Source: JBBPZK01 sp965219175 (GTDB taxonomy: Bacteria > Actinomycetota > Rubrobacteria > Rubrobacterales > Rubrobacteraceae). From it: a stretch of 64,000 bases of DNA. The stretch is taken from assembly GCA_965219175.1 (NCBI GenBank), contig CBDCNI010000001.1:620001-684000 (forward strand), given 5' to 3'. The stretch's first letter is position 1, and every line of letters starts with the position of its first letter. The position numbers were made by a program, and so were the translations under genes. The notes below the pieces were generated by a model. The model was not told the origin of the DNA and ran no database searches. It worked only from the letters and a program-made list of their open reading frames with translations. Below are positions 1 through 8,082 of the stretch, piece after piece.

Positions 1-1007
1 ACTACCTTACCGCTGGGCTCCGCCCGCAGGGCTATGGTGCCGTCCGTGGGGGTGTGGTGGAGCGCGTTGCTGATGAGGTTGTGGAACACGCGCTGGAGTT
101 TCGGGGGGTTCATCAGGACCGGGTCAACGTCGTTGGAAACTTCTCCCACGAGTCGCACGCCTTGCTCTCGAGCCTGACCCTGAAAGCTGGAGAGGGTGTC
201 TGAGATCAGGTCGTGGAGCGAAGCCTTTTCCAGGGTTAATTGCAGTACACCGGCGTCGATCCGGGCGAGCTCGAAGAGGTCCTCGACGAGTTGGCTCAGG
301 TGGGAGATCTCACCCTGAGCCGAGCGGAGGTATCGAGCCTGAAGCTCGGGGTCGGACGCGACGCCGTCGGTGACGGCTTCGATCAGCGCCCGCGTGGAAG
401 CGAGAGGCGTCCGCAGGTCGTGCGCGACGGCTGCTATGAGGTCTCTCCTGGCCTCTTCCATATCCTTCTCGCGTGACTTCGCCTCCTGGAGCGACAGGGA
501 CATCCGGTTGAAATCCTCCGCGAGACCGGCTATCTCGTCGTGGCCTTCAACTGAAACTTCCGCGTCTAGTTCACCGTCCGCGAGTCGCGCCGTCCCCGCC
601 CGAACCCGTTCGATGCGCCTGCCCATGAGCGCGGCGCCGTACATGCTGACGCCGACTACAAGGAGCGCCGCGAAAAGAAGCATCGTCAACAGGAGCGAAA
701 GGTCGTGTCCGGAAAGGAACATCGCCCGCGCCCCGGCGACTACCATGCCGACGAGCAAGAAGCTGCCGATCAGACCGGCGCCGACGATCTGGCCGCGCAC
801 GCCTCCAAAATGACCGAGCATCATCGTACGGACCAAAAGTATCGCCAACACGCCGACCACGCTCCCAATGATAAGGAGCAATTTTCCTATGACGGGGATG
901 TCGGCAGTTGGTATGGCGGGTAATAGATAGGCGAACCCCAGCGTTGCTCCCAGGGCTCCAGCGAGGACGAGCAGAGAGATAAAGACGGTCTTTACGAGGG
1001 TCTTCAT
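1..1007 (-). CDS. Sensor histidine kinase, 3' end cut by window edge
   Basis: Membrane sensor kinase, partner of the response regulator whose stop codon overlaps this start (ATGA). About four hydrophobic segments fill the first 145 residues. A HAMP-like linker follows (RRIERVRAGTARLADGELDAEV), then the dimerisation/phosphoacceptor helix with AVAHDLRTPL, whose His is the phosphorylation site, then the ATPase N-box (HNLISNALHHT). The glycine boxes of the ATPase domain lie beyond base 1, so the protein is incomplete here. No large extracellular sensor domain is visible, which suggests that the signal is sensed in or near the membrane. The ATG at 1007 is chosen because it overlaps the regulator stop. 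The stimulus cannot be told from the sequence. Confidence 0.9.
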   Translation of the reverse strand, partial: MKTLVKTVFISLLVLAGALGATLGFAYLLPAIPTADIPVIGKLLLIIGSVVGVLAILLVRTMMLGHFGGVRGQIVGAGLIGSFLLVGMVVAGARAMFLSGHDLSLLLTMLLFAALLVVGVSMYGAALMGRRIERVRAGTARLADGELDAEVSVEGHDEIAGLAEDFNRMSLSLQEAKSREKDMEEARRDLIAAVAHDLRTPLASTRALIEAVTDGVASDPELQARYLRSAQGEISHLSQLVEDLFELARIDAGVLQLTLEKASLHDLISDTLSSFQGQAREQGVRLVGEVSNDVDPVLMNPPKLQRVFHNLISNALHHTPTDGTIALRAEPSGKV

Positions 1008-1747
1008 CTCTCACCCACGAACCTGTAGCCTACTCCCCAAACAGTCTGCAGGTAGGTTGGATGGGATGGATCGGCTTCTATCTTCTCCCGCAGCCGGCGG
1101 ATGTGAACGGTCACCGTGCTGGTCTCTACCGAGAAGGCGTAACCCCAGATCACCTCCATCAGTTGGTCTCTGGTAAATACGCGCCGGGGATGAGAGGCCA
1201 GATGGTAGAGAAGGTCGAACTCGCGCGCCGTGAGCGTCATCGGCTCGTCGCGAAGCGTAACCTCGCGTGTGTTGGGATCCACTCGCAACTCTCCCGACAC
1301 GAGCGCCTCTACATCAGAGTTCGTTTCGGCTTCGCGTGCCTCGGTTACCCTTCGGAGGACCGCCCCAACCCTCGCGGCCAGCTCACGAGGCGAGAATGGT
1401 TTGACCACGTAATCATCCGCGCCGAGGCTGAGACCGACGATACGGTCCTCCTCCTCGCTCCTGGAGGTCAGCATGATCAGGGGAATTCTCCCCTCGGCCT
1501 GGATGCGCCGGCAGACTTCCAGCCCACCCATCTTCGGCAGCATCAGGTCGAGCACTACCAGGTCGGGCCGGACCTCCCGAAAGAGCCTCAGCGCCTCTTC
1601 TCCGTCGGCGGCCGAGATGACAGAGTGACCGTCACGCCTGAGATAAAGGCCGACAACCTCCCGGATGCTGGGCTCGTCGTCGACCACCAATATCTTCGCC
1701 ACCCGATCCTTCTTCCCGCGCTCCTCCGACATCATATCATCGAGCAT
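1004..1747 (-). CDS. OmpR/PhoB-family response regulator
   Basis: DNA-binding response regulator, first gene of a two-gene operon with the kinase. The receiver domain starts KILVVDDEPS. The phosphoacceptor Asp is in LVVLDLMLP, and the conserved Thr (MLTSRSEEED) and Lys (YVVKPFSPREL) are present. The C-terminal half is a winged helix (LTAREFDLLYHLASHP ... ETSTVTVHIRRLREKI ... VWGVGYRF). Two other in-frame starts exist: an upstream ATG at 1810 would add about 20 unrelated residues, and ATGs at 1735/1732 are also possible. Members of this family bind tandem 11-bp direct repeats. Such repeats occur at 4493-4536 and 11222-11265, making those loci candidate targets; that link is inference. Confidence 0.92.
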   Translation of the reverse strand: MLDDMMSEERGKKDRVAKILVVDDEPSIREVVGLYLRRDGHSVISAADGEEALRLFREVRPDLVVLDLMLPKMGGLEVCRRIQAEGRIPLIMLTSRSEEEDRIVGLSLGADDYVVKPFSPRELAARVGAVLRRVTEAREAETNSDVEALVSGELRVDPNTREVTLRDEPMTLTAREFDLLYHLASHPRRVFTRDQLMEVIWGYAFSVETSTVTVHIRRLREKIEADPSHPTYLQTVWGVGYRFVGER

Positions 1748-1867
1748 AATAGTGAACCTTCCATCACAATATCCTTCTCTTGATCCGGTAGAGGCGTTTC
1801 TGTGGCGCAACGCGACAGGCCCGACGGCGAGCAGGTCAGGCTCCTCGCGTCGCTCTCTCCTCTCTCG

Positions 1868-3460
1868 TTACGCTTTGACGCTGGCGGGTACCTTGTGGTA
1901 TCCGCTCGACCCGTCGGGGTTTATGCCGGTCTCATTCGCTATCTGGAGCTTGCCGTCGCCATCGGTTGCCCGCACGACCAGCATTTGGTTGCCGGACTTC
2001 TCGGGACGCCAGTCGTAGCTCCAGAACACCCACGAGAGTTGCGAGGACTTGTAAGTGAGCTTCGCTTTTTGCCAACTCCGGCCGCCGTCGGTGCTGACTT
2101 CGACCTTGTCGACGCCCCGGTCGGCGGCGAAGGCTATACCCTTGAGCGTCGTCTTTTTGCCTACCTTCGCCGGCAACATCGGGTTGAACCTTTTATCGTC
2201 GAAGCGCGACATGGTAGAAACGTGTTTCGCCCTCCAGCCCTGTTTGTGGTAGTAACGGTCTTCTACTTGATGGTCGAACAGCTCCAAGCGGGTCACCCAC
2301 TTGGCGCTTCCCTCACCGTAGTAGCCGGGTACCAACAATCGCGCGGGGTAGCCGTTGCGGTTGGGAAGCGGCTCGCCGTTCATCTCGTAGGCCAGGAGCG
2401 TCGTATCTTCCATCGCCTTTTCGAACGTGACGCTGAAGGTATAGCCGTCGGCGGCGTGCGCCAGGATGTCCACGGCGCCCTGCTTCGGCCCGGCGGCTTC
2501 GATCAGCTTCTTCAGCGGAACACCTTTCCAGACGGCGTTGCTGATCAAGCCGCCCCCGACCCCGTTGCTGATACATTCGAGGGTCGTTTCTTGCTCGACA
2601 GACGGGAGGGAAGATATGTCACCGAAGTTGTAGGTGCGCGGCTTGTCCACCGCCCCGTCCACCCGGAGCCGCCAGGCGGCCTTCCGGACGTTCGGGTCGA
2701 TGATGTTCTTGGTAACGCTGTAGAACTTGTCGTTGGGCGTAATGGGCTTGACTTTGGCGCCGGTGTATCCAGTACCGTCGTAGGAGAGGGTCGAGGCGTC
2801 GTAGCCGCGGCGGATCAAACCACCCGAGCCGAGTGCCAGGACCACACCCGCGCCGGAGGCCAAAAAGGCCCGGCGCCCGAGCGGCTGGCCGACCGGAGCT
2901 GACTGCCGAAGTGGCTGACGGCTGGTTACCGCACGGTAGACTAGTACGAGGGCCACGCCGTAGCTGGCGTACGAGACGAAGAAACCGGCTGCGGTCGCCA
3001 CCGACGCGAGCCCCGGCGTCAGGCCGATGTTGCTGGCGCCTAGCACGGGCCACAGCACCGTCAGGGTAACAACCCACAGCACCACGATTGTGAGGGCCGC
3101 GAACAGAACGCCGCTCAGGCTGATACCGAAACGCCTCTCTCGCTCGGGGTTTCTGCCCCGCGCCCACTCGACGATGATCGCGTAGACCGAACCGGCCAAA
3201 GCTCCGGCGGCGAGCATCCCCGCGAAGCCGGAAAGGAGCGCCGTTCTCTTGGCCGCCAGCGGTCCTCCGGTTTGAAAGAGGATCACGAGGAACTTGCCGA
3301 CGCTGAGGTTCGGCAGGAACCTGTCGCCGCCTAACTCGGCAAGGAGCGGAACGCCCAGGTACAGGCGCAACAACACCATTACGATCGTCATCACGAAAGC
3401 GGCGAGCACACCGGCCAGAAGTCCCATCCCCAGTACCTTGATCCATCGTCCTCTATCCAT
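1868..3460 (-). CDS. Membrane-anchored molybdopterin-dependent oxidoreductase (sulfite oxidase superfamily)
   Basis: About 530 residues. The first ~185 residues hold four membrane segments, followed by an internal RRAFL motif and another hydrophobic stretch resembling a Tat-type helix. Next comes the oxidoreductase molybdopterin-binding fold, with the expected Mo-ligand Cys near residue 296 (TLECISNG), and then an Ig-like dimerisation domain (STDGGRSWQKAKL). The soluble domain is therefore likely extracytoplasmic and tethered. The substrate cannot be named; sulfite or a related oxyanion/sulfoxide is family precedent only. The start at 3460 has an AAGGAG ribosome site; a longer in-frame start exists at 3550 inside the upstream gene. 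The gene overlaps the upstream membrane-protein gene by 8 bases, so the two probably act together. Confidence 0.85.
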   Translation of the reverse strand: MDRGRWIKVLGMGLLAGVLAAFVMTIVMVLLRLYLGVPLLAELGGDRFLPNLSVGKFLVILFQTGGPLAAKRTALLSGFAGMLAAGALAGSVYAIIVEWARGRNPERERRFGISLSGVLFAALTIVVLWVVTLTVLWPVLGASNIGLTPGLASVATAAGFFVSYASYGVALVLVYRAVTSRQPLRQSAPVGQPLGRRAFLASGAGVVLALGSGGLIRRGYDASTLSYDGTGYTGAKVKPITPNDKFYSVTKNIIDPNVRKAAWRLRVDGAVDKPRTYNFGDISSLPSVEQETTLECISNGVGGGLISNAVWKGVPLKKLIEAAGPKQGAVDILAHAADGYTFSVTFEKAMEDTTLLAYEMNGEPLPNRNGYPARLLVPGYYGEGSAKWVTRLELFDHQVEDRYYHKQGWRAKHVSTMSRFDDKRFNPMLPAKVGKKTTLKGIAFAADRGVDKVEVSTDGGRSWQKAKLTYKSSQLSWVFWSYDWRPEKSGNQMLVVRATDGDGKLQIANETGINPDGSSGYHKVPASVKA

Positions 3461-4124
3461 GATTTTGTTCTCCTTCCGAGTGAGAGGCAGCCCGCGGTTC
3501 CGGCGACTGGTTGCTTCTTTCGTCATGGCCCGCCGTCTCTCGATCTCCATCGTGGTTTTCCGTTTCCCGACTTTGCGTTGTCCCCGCCATCCATGCGAGC
3601 AGTAGCCCCAGTATCGTGCCGAAGAAGAACGCGTGGGCGAGGAACTGCACTATAGGGTTCGCCATCGTGAACCACGGGAACGCGAAGGGGGCTATTACGT
3701 AGAAGTTGACCAGCCAGAGCAAGACCCCGAACGCCGTCGCGGACGCGACTAGAGCGACGCGGCTACGGGAGAGCGGCCGGAGGAGCCAGGTTGCAACCCC
3801 GAACGTCCCGCCGTAGAACGCCGAGAGTAGAAGGTGCATCAAGACACCTACTCCCGCCACGGACAGGGGATTCCCCAACCTGAGCAAGAGACCCTTTCCA
3901 AACTCGGGTAGGGGAGACGAAACCTCTTGTAGCGCTCCCTGCCCGAGTAGTATCGCCCCTATCATCTTGAGTGGTCCCAGAGAATCGAGAGGACCGGCTC
4001 CCATGACCGTTGCCACGGCTACCTCGAAGACAATAAAGACGAGGCCCGCGACGAACCCCAACAGCATCGCTTTTCCTATCCAGGCATCCGCTACGGAGCC
4101 GCCTCCACGACGAGTTTCAGACAT
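3453..4124 (-). CDS. Integral membrane protein, likely partner of the molybdoenzyme
   Basis: 223-residue protein with about five hydrophobic segments (for example AMLLGFVAGLVFIVFEVAVA and VALVASATAFGVLLWLVNFYV) and a polar charged C-terminus (QSRETENHDGDRETAGHDERS). I do not recognise a named family. Its stop lies inside the start region of the molybdopterin oxidoreductase, so the two are translationally coupled. A role as membrane partner or electron-transfer anchor is an inference from that coupling; no heme-ligand pattern is clear. A long leader (about 345 nt) separates it from the promoter predicted at 4477-4536. Confidence 0.75.
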   Translation of the reverse strand: MSETRRGGGSVADAWIGKAMLLGFVAGLVFIVFEVAVATVMGAGPLDSLGPLKMIGAILLGQGALQEVSSPLPEFGKGLLLRLGNPLSVAGVGVLMHLLLSAFYGGTFGVATWLLRPLSRSRVALVASATAFGVLLWLVNFYVIAPFAFPWFTMANPIVQFLAHAFFFGTILGLLLAWMAGTTQSRETENHDGDRETAGHDERSNQSPEPRAASHSEGEQNHG

Positions 4125-4655
4125 CAGTTATCTCCTTTCTTTTGGATCCGTACTACGTGCAAAGATACGGCGCTTGCCGCTCGCCGCCGATCTATGATCT
4201 GCAACCCGGCTGCTTCCGCTTCGATTCCATTCACCCCTTTCCCGTTCGGCGATACATTCTTTCCATCGCCCCTGTGCAGGTCGCTTGCCGTCCATCCTCT
4301 AGGTTCGATATCCTGAAGGGTGGCTCGGTGGACAAAGCCCTCTCAATCCGGGTAGGCGACCTTTTTATCCACAATCGGCTATTCTTTGTTGGAGGTGGCC
4401 GACGCACTTCTTTCTGTTCAATGTCTTGCCTCTACTTCCCTCTTTACTGTCTTGTTTACCGTGTGTAACATACGTTATTTTACATAACGAAACTTACGAA
4501 CCTCTTGTGAATTTCTTACGAAATGCTTAACAATAAGATGCGTCGCGGTAGAGTGGTGAGCGTACCCTCGGTGTTTTGTCGGCACAATTGATCGGCCGAC
4601 TTGCAACTTTCCACCCGTGCGGCTTGCGGAGGAGGCCTGGGCTCCGGCGAGGAGT
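4125..4655. other. 531-bp intergenic region with predicted promoter
   Basis: No convincing gene. The part nearest 4124 would be a long 5' leader of the membrane protein/molybdoenzyme operon. I looked for a recognisable riboswitch and could not assign one. The part at 4470-4536 holds the tandem repeats and a -10-like element described separately. Short reading frames here lack ribosome sites and family resemblance. Confidence 0.6.
4477..4536 (-). promoter_or_regulatory. Four 11-bp tandem repeats overlapping the -35 region of a leftward promoter
   Basis: CTTACGAA, CTTGTGAA, CTTACGAA and CTTAACAA start at 4493, 4504, 4515 and 4526, exactly 11 bp apart. Read leftward, a TAAAAT -10 element lies at 4482-4477, and the -35 position falls inside the repeats without any consensus of its own. 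This is the layout of a promoter that needs an OmpR/PhoB-family activator. It would drive the 4124-to-1868 operon. The same array occurs at 11222-11265. Confidence 0.6.
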
Positions 4656-6473
4656 CTAATGGCCGGAGCCCAAGGCGCGGTCGAGGTTGAATGCGGCGCT
4701 GATGAGGGTTAGGTGTGTGAAGGCCTGGGGGAAGTTGCCCAGCGCCTCGCCGCCGGGTCCGATCTCCTCGGCGTACAGACCCAGGTGGTTGGAGTAGCCG
4801 AGCATCTGCTCGAAGATGAGCCGGGCTTCATCGACTCTGCCGGCCCGCGTCAGCGCTTCGACGAGCCAGAACGTACACAGGCTGAACGTTCCTTCTTCTC
4901 CCGCGAGGCCGTCTGCCCGCTCATCCACGTCGTAGCGATATACGAGGCCGCCCGTGACCAGGCCGCCCTCTTTAGGAGATCTGTAGATAGCGTCCAGCGT
5001 GCCGAGCATCCGGGGATCGTTCGGGGAAAGGAAGAACACAAGCGGCATGATCAGGCTGGAGGCGTCCAGCGTGTCTTCGCCGTAGGCTTGTACGAAGGCT
5101 TCTTGTTCGGCATTCCAACCCTTGTCCATGATCTCCTCGTAGATTTCGTCCCGCACCGTCAGCCACAGCTCGCGGTCGGCGGGGAACGAACGTTTGGCGG
5201 CCAGCCTGAGGCCCCGGTCTACCGCGACCCAGCACATGAGCTTCGAGAACACGAAGTGTTGCTGTCCGCCGCGGGTTTCCCATATACCTTCGTCTTTGCG
5301 CCGCCAGTTGTCGCAGACCCAGTTGATGAGCACCCGCAGATGGGTCCACAGGTCGTAGGAGATAGAGTCTCCATATTTGTTGTACAGGTAGACGGCGTCC
5401 ATCAATTCACCGTAGATGTCGAGCTGCAACTGGTCGTGGGCGCCGTTTCCGATCCGGACGGGTTTTGAACCGCGGTAGCCATCCAGATGGTCCAACGTCT
5501 CCTCGGTCAGGTCGCTGCTTCCGTCCAATCCGTACATTAGATGGAGCGCGCCGTCCTGCCCGGAGGCTTTGCAGCGGTTTTCGATCCACTCCATGAACCG
5601 GGCCGCTTCCTCGGTAAACCCGATGCGCAGCAGGCCGTAAAGGGTGAAGGCCGCGTCGCGTAGCCAGGTGTAACGATAATCCCAGTTACGTTCACCGCCC
5701 AGGCTCTCCGGCAGGCTGCACGTCGGGGCCGCGACTATCGCGCCGGTGGGCTCGAAGGTCAGCAGCTTCAGCGCCAACGCCGAACGGCGGACCATCTCAC
5801 GCCAACGCCCGGTGTAGGTGCATTTCGAGAGCCAGTGACGCCAGTAATTTATGGTATCTCTAAAAAGCTCCTCTTCCTCGGACTCTGAGAACGAGGCTCC
5901 GCAGGTTGCGCCTTCGACTTCCCGGAGGACGAATACAGTTGTTTCCTCTTCTTGCAAGGTGAAATCGGCGAGAACACCAGCGCCGTTCGTTTCTAGAGGG
6001 AGCTGCGTGGATAGACCCAGGTTGAGTTGTGGGGCGCGGAAGCAGGCGCCTTCGGCGGTGATCTCGGTTTTGTGTTCGGCGCGGGCATAATCGAAAGCCG
6101 GCGTACACTCCACCCGGAAGGTCATCTCTCCGCGGACTACTCTGACACGCCGGATCAACTGGTGGTAGCCGTGACCGTTTTCGGGGACGCCGACCGGCAT
6201 GTAGTCCGTGATCTCACCGACTCCGTTCGGCGTGAAGAAACGCGTAACGAGGACGTTGGTATCCGGCCAATAGAGTTGCTTGCGGTTTTCTCCACCTTCC
6301 ACAGGAGAGATTTTGAAACATCCGCCTATCTCATCGTCCAGGATAGCCGCGAAGACGCTCGGGGAGTCGAAGTGGGGGAAGCAGAACCAGTCTATCGACC
6401 CGTCCGTACCGATCAGGGCCACGCTGTGCATGTCACCGATGATTCCGTAGTTCTCTATGGGCTGGTAAGTCAT
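4656..6473 (-). CDS. Glycoside hydrolase family 15 protein (glucoamylase/trehalase-like)
   Basis: 605-residue protein starting MTYQPIENYGIIGD, the usual start of actinobacterial GH15 enzymes. An N-terminal beta-rich region (about 1-230) is followed by an (alpha/alpha)6 barrel. Seen motifs are the substrate-binding RNWDYRYTWLRDAAF, a first acidic region (GIWETRGGQQHF) and a second near the C-terminus (GEEGTFSLCTFW), as expected for an inverting glucosidase with two Glu residues. No signal peptide, so it is cytoplasmic. Its ATG overlaps the stop of the GH63-like gene (ATGA), so both are made together and probably work on an intracellular alpha-glucoside such as trehalose, glycogen fragments or a compatible solute. 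The exact substrate is inferred, not seen. An upstream in-frame start (6695) lies inside the neighbour and is rejected. Confidence 0.9.
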   Translation of the reverse strand: MTYQPIENYGIIGDMHSVALIGTDGSIDWFCFPHFDSPSVFAAILDDEIGGCFKISPVEGGENRKQLYWPDTNVLVTRFFTPNGVGEITDYMPVGVPENGHGYHQLIRRVRVVRGEMTFRVECTPAFDYARAEHKTEITAEGACFRAPQLNLGLSTQLPLETNGAGVLADFTLQEEETTVFVLREVEGATCGASFSESEEEELFRDTINYWRHWLSKCTYTGRWREMVRRSALALKLLTFEPTGAIVAAPTCSLPESLGGERNWDYRYTWLRDAAFTLYGLLRIGFTEEAARFMEWIENRCKASGQDGALHLMYGLDGSSDLTEETLDHLDGYRGSKPVRIGNGAHDQLQLDIYGELMDAVYLYNKYGDSISYDLWTHLRVLINWVCDNWRRKDEGIWETRGGQQHFVFSKLMCWVAVDRGLRLAAKRSFPADRELWLTVRDEIYEEIMDKGWNAEQEAFVQAYGEDTLDASSLIMPLVFFLSPNDPRMLGTLDAIYRSPKEGGLVTGGLVYRYDVDERADGLAGEEGTFSLCTFWLVEALTRAGRVDEARLIFEQMLGYSNHLGLYAEEIGPGGEALGNFPQAFTHLTLISAAFNLDRALGSGH

Positions 6474-7858
6474 GAGTCGTCGGACACCTCCTCGTTTGCC
6501 AGCCAGTCGAGCGCGACGGCTGCGGTCCATGATTGCTGGTCGGAGCCTAGAGGCTCGCCGGTAAAGGGTTCGTAGTATTCTCCGAAGCTCCCGTCGGCGA
6601 GCTGCGCGAGGCCGCATTCTCTGAGCCGGGCGGCCCTTGCACGCTCGCCGGAACGTTGCAGAGACCACCACAGCAGCCAGTTCATAACCGGCCACACAGG
6701 ACCGCGCCAGTAGCTCCGCGGGTGGAACTCCGGCTCACCCGGGCTGGTGCTCGGGGGCAACGGCCAGCGCAGGTCCGGGTGGCCCGCGGACACAGCCGAG
6801 TCGAGGGTTTGGAGAAGGGAGTCTCGCCGTTTGGGGTTTTCAGTGCCGGCTATGAGGGTGGCGAATCCGGCGATGGTGTGAGCCTTGAGCGGTGACGCGT
6901 CGCGCAGGTCGTAGTCGAGGCAGAGGTTGAGGTCATCGTCCCAGCGTTCCTCCAATCCCCGGCGTCCACGTTCTATCCAGTGCAGGAGCGTGGCGCGGTC
7001 CTCGTTGGGGGCTCCGATCAAGCCCCCTATCTCAAGCAGCGCCTCGTTGGCCCGGACCAGGATGGCGCTCATCAGCACGTCCTTGACCAGAAAAGGATTG
7101 GTGTCGTAGATAAGGCCATCGTCACAGCCGGCCTGCTTTATGAGCTCCACGAGCCATATGAAGCGGTCGTAGATATCCTGGGCCGGCCTCTCTGACGAGT
7201 CCGCGATATGGTGGAGATCCAGGCGTTCATACTCGGGCATGTCCCCGACCTCGACCCGCAGGAGGGCGGCGCGCCAGCGCGGAGAGTTGTCCGTTCCACT
7301 CTCCCAGGGGTGGTAGATGGTCACGAGCCCGGACTCTTCGGGGTCCCGGTAAGTAGCCAGGTAGCGGTGCCAGGCAAAGAGCTTCGGATAGACCTCGCGG
7401 AGAAACTTTCGCGTTTCGGCCGTGTCCTTACCTGATTTTTCCGCGACCTCCAGAATGCGGCGGACGGCGATGGCGTGGACCGGCGGCTGACAGAGGCCGC
7501 TGGTAAGAGCTGGTTTGGGCGGAGCGTTGGGAGCGTTCGCGGCGGCGCTGGCCCAGTGTTCGGGACCGGGAAAGTAGCTCTCCGGCGGAGCGTCTGGATT
7601 AAAGACGATGTGAGGAACCTTTCCGTTTTTCCAATGGTGGTCGAGGAGGCTCTGAATTTCTTGCGCGGCGCGGTGAACGTCGTAGTGGGCGATGCCGATG
7701 GCTATGAAAGCCGAGTCCCAACTCCACTGGTGCGGATAGAGGTTCGGCGCGGCCTTTGTCCAGTCTCCCATATCGTTGCCGCTCAGGACCTTCTCCGCTT
7801 GTCTGGCTAACTGTTCGGGTTTTAGATGGGCTTCTTCCGAGGGCGGTGTGGTTTTCAT
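6470..7858 (-). CDS. GH63-like glycosidase, candidate glucosyl-/mannosylglycerate hydrolase
   Basis: 462-residue cytoplasmic (alpha/alpha)6-barrel protein. Visible family patterns are NLYPHQWSWDSAFIAIG near residue 40, SGTDNSPRW in the middle, FHPRSYWRGPVWPVMNWLLWW and a C-terminal GEYYEPFTGEPLGSDQQSWTAA. These match the bacterial GH63 group that includes hydrolases of the compatible solutes glucosylglycerate and mannosylglycerate; this substrate assignment is from family knowledge and is not proven. It is the first gene of a pair with the GH15 gene. The ATG at 7858 follows a purine-rich stretch. Confidence 0.82.
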   Translation of the reverse strand: MKTTPPSEEAHLKPEQLARQAEKVLSGNDMGDWTKAAPNLYPHQWSWDSAFIAIGIAHYDVHRAAQEIQSLLDHHWKNGKVPHIVFNPDAPPESYFPGPEHWASAAANAPNAPPKPALTSGLCQPPVHAIAVRRILEVAEKSGKDTAETRKFLREVYPKLFAWHRYLATYRDPEESGLVTIYHPWESGTDNSPRWRAALLRVEVGDMPEYERLDLHHIADSSERPAQDIYDRFIWLVELIKQAGCDDGLIYDTNPFLVKDVLMSAILVRANEALLEIGGLIGAPNEDRATLLHWIERGRRGLEERWDDDLNLCLDYDLRDASPLKAHTIAGFATLIAGTENPKRRDSLLQTLDSAVSAGHPDLRWPLPPSTSPGEPEFHPRSYWRGPVWPVMNWLLWWSLQRSGERARAARLRECGLAQLADGSFGEYYEPFTGEPLGSDQQSWTAAVALDWLANEEVSDDS

Positions 7859-8082
7859 CCGGTGTCAGGCTCCTTTTCACGTCGTTTGAGATACCAGGAA
7901 ATCGTTCTGCTCGTCGCGAGATACGCACCACTTTACTTGTCTGGTTTGGGCTGTGGGCTTACCAGCGGGATGTTGTTTTACTCCTCTCCTCATGCGAGGC
8001 TGGGTATCAGGGAGACCATGACCAAGAACAACGCCGCTATTCACGACTTCTGTCCCAACACGTCTTCTCCCGGTCCACTCGT

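Noticed and set aside
1802..2902. Long rightward reading frame opposite the molybdoenzyme gene
   Set aside because: It is the antisense shadow of a gene with clear family motifs; it has no ribosome site and no recognisable domains. The same applies to long frames opposite the protease gene (33310-34530) and within the antiporter gene (47710-49011).
4125..4470. Molybdenum-cofactor or other riboswitch in the long leader of the molybdoenzyme operon
   Set aside because: I could not find the conserved elements of a known class by eye. A covariance-model search would decide.
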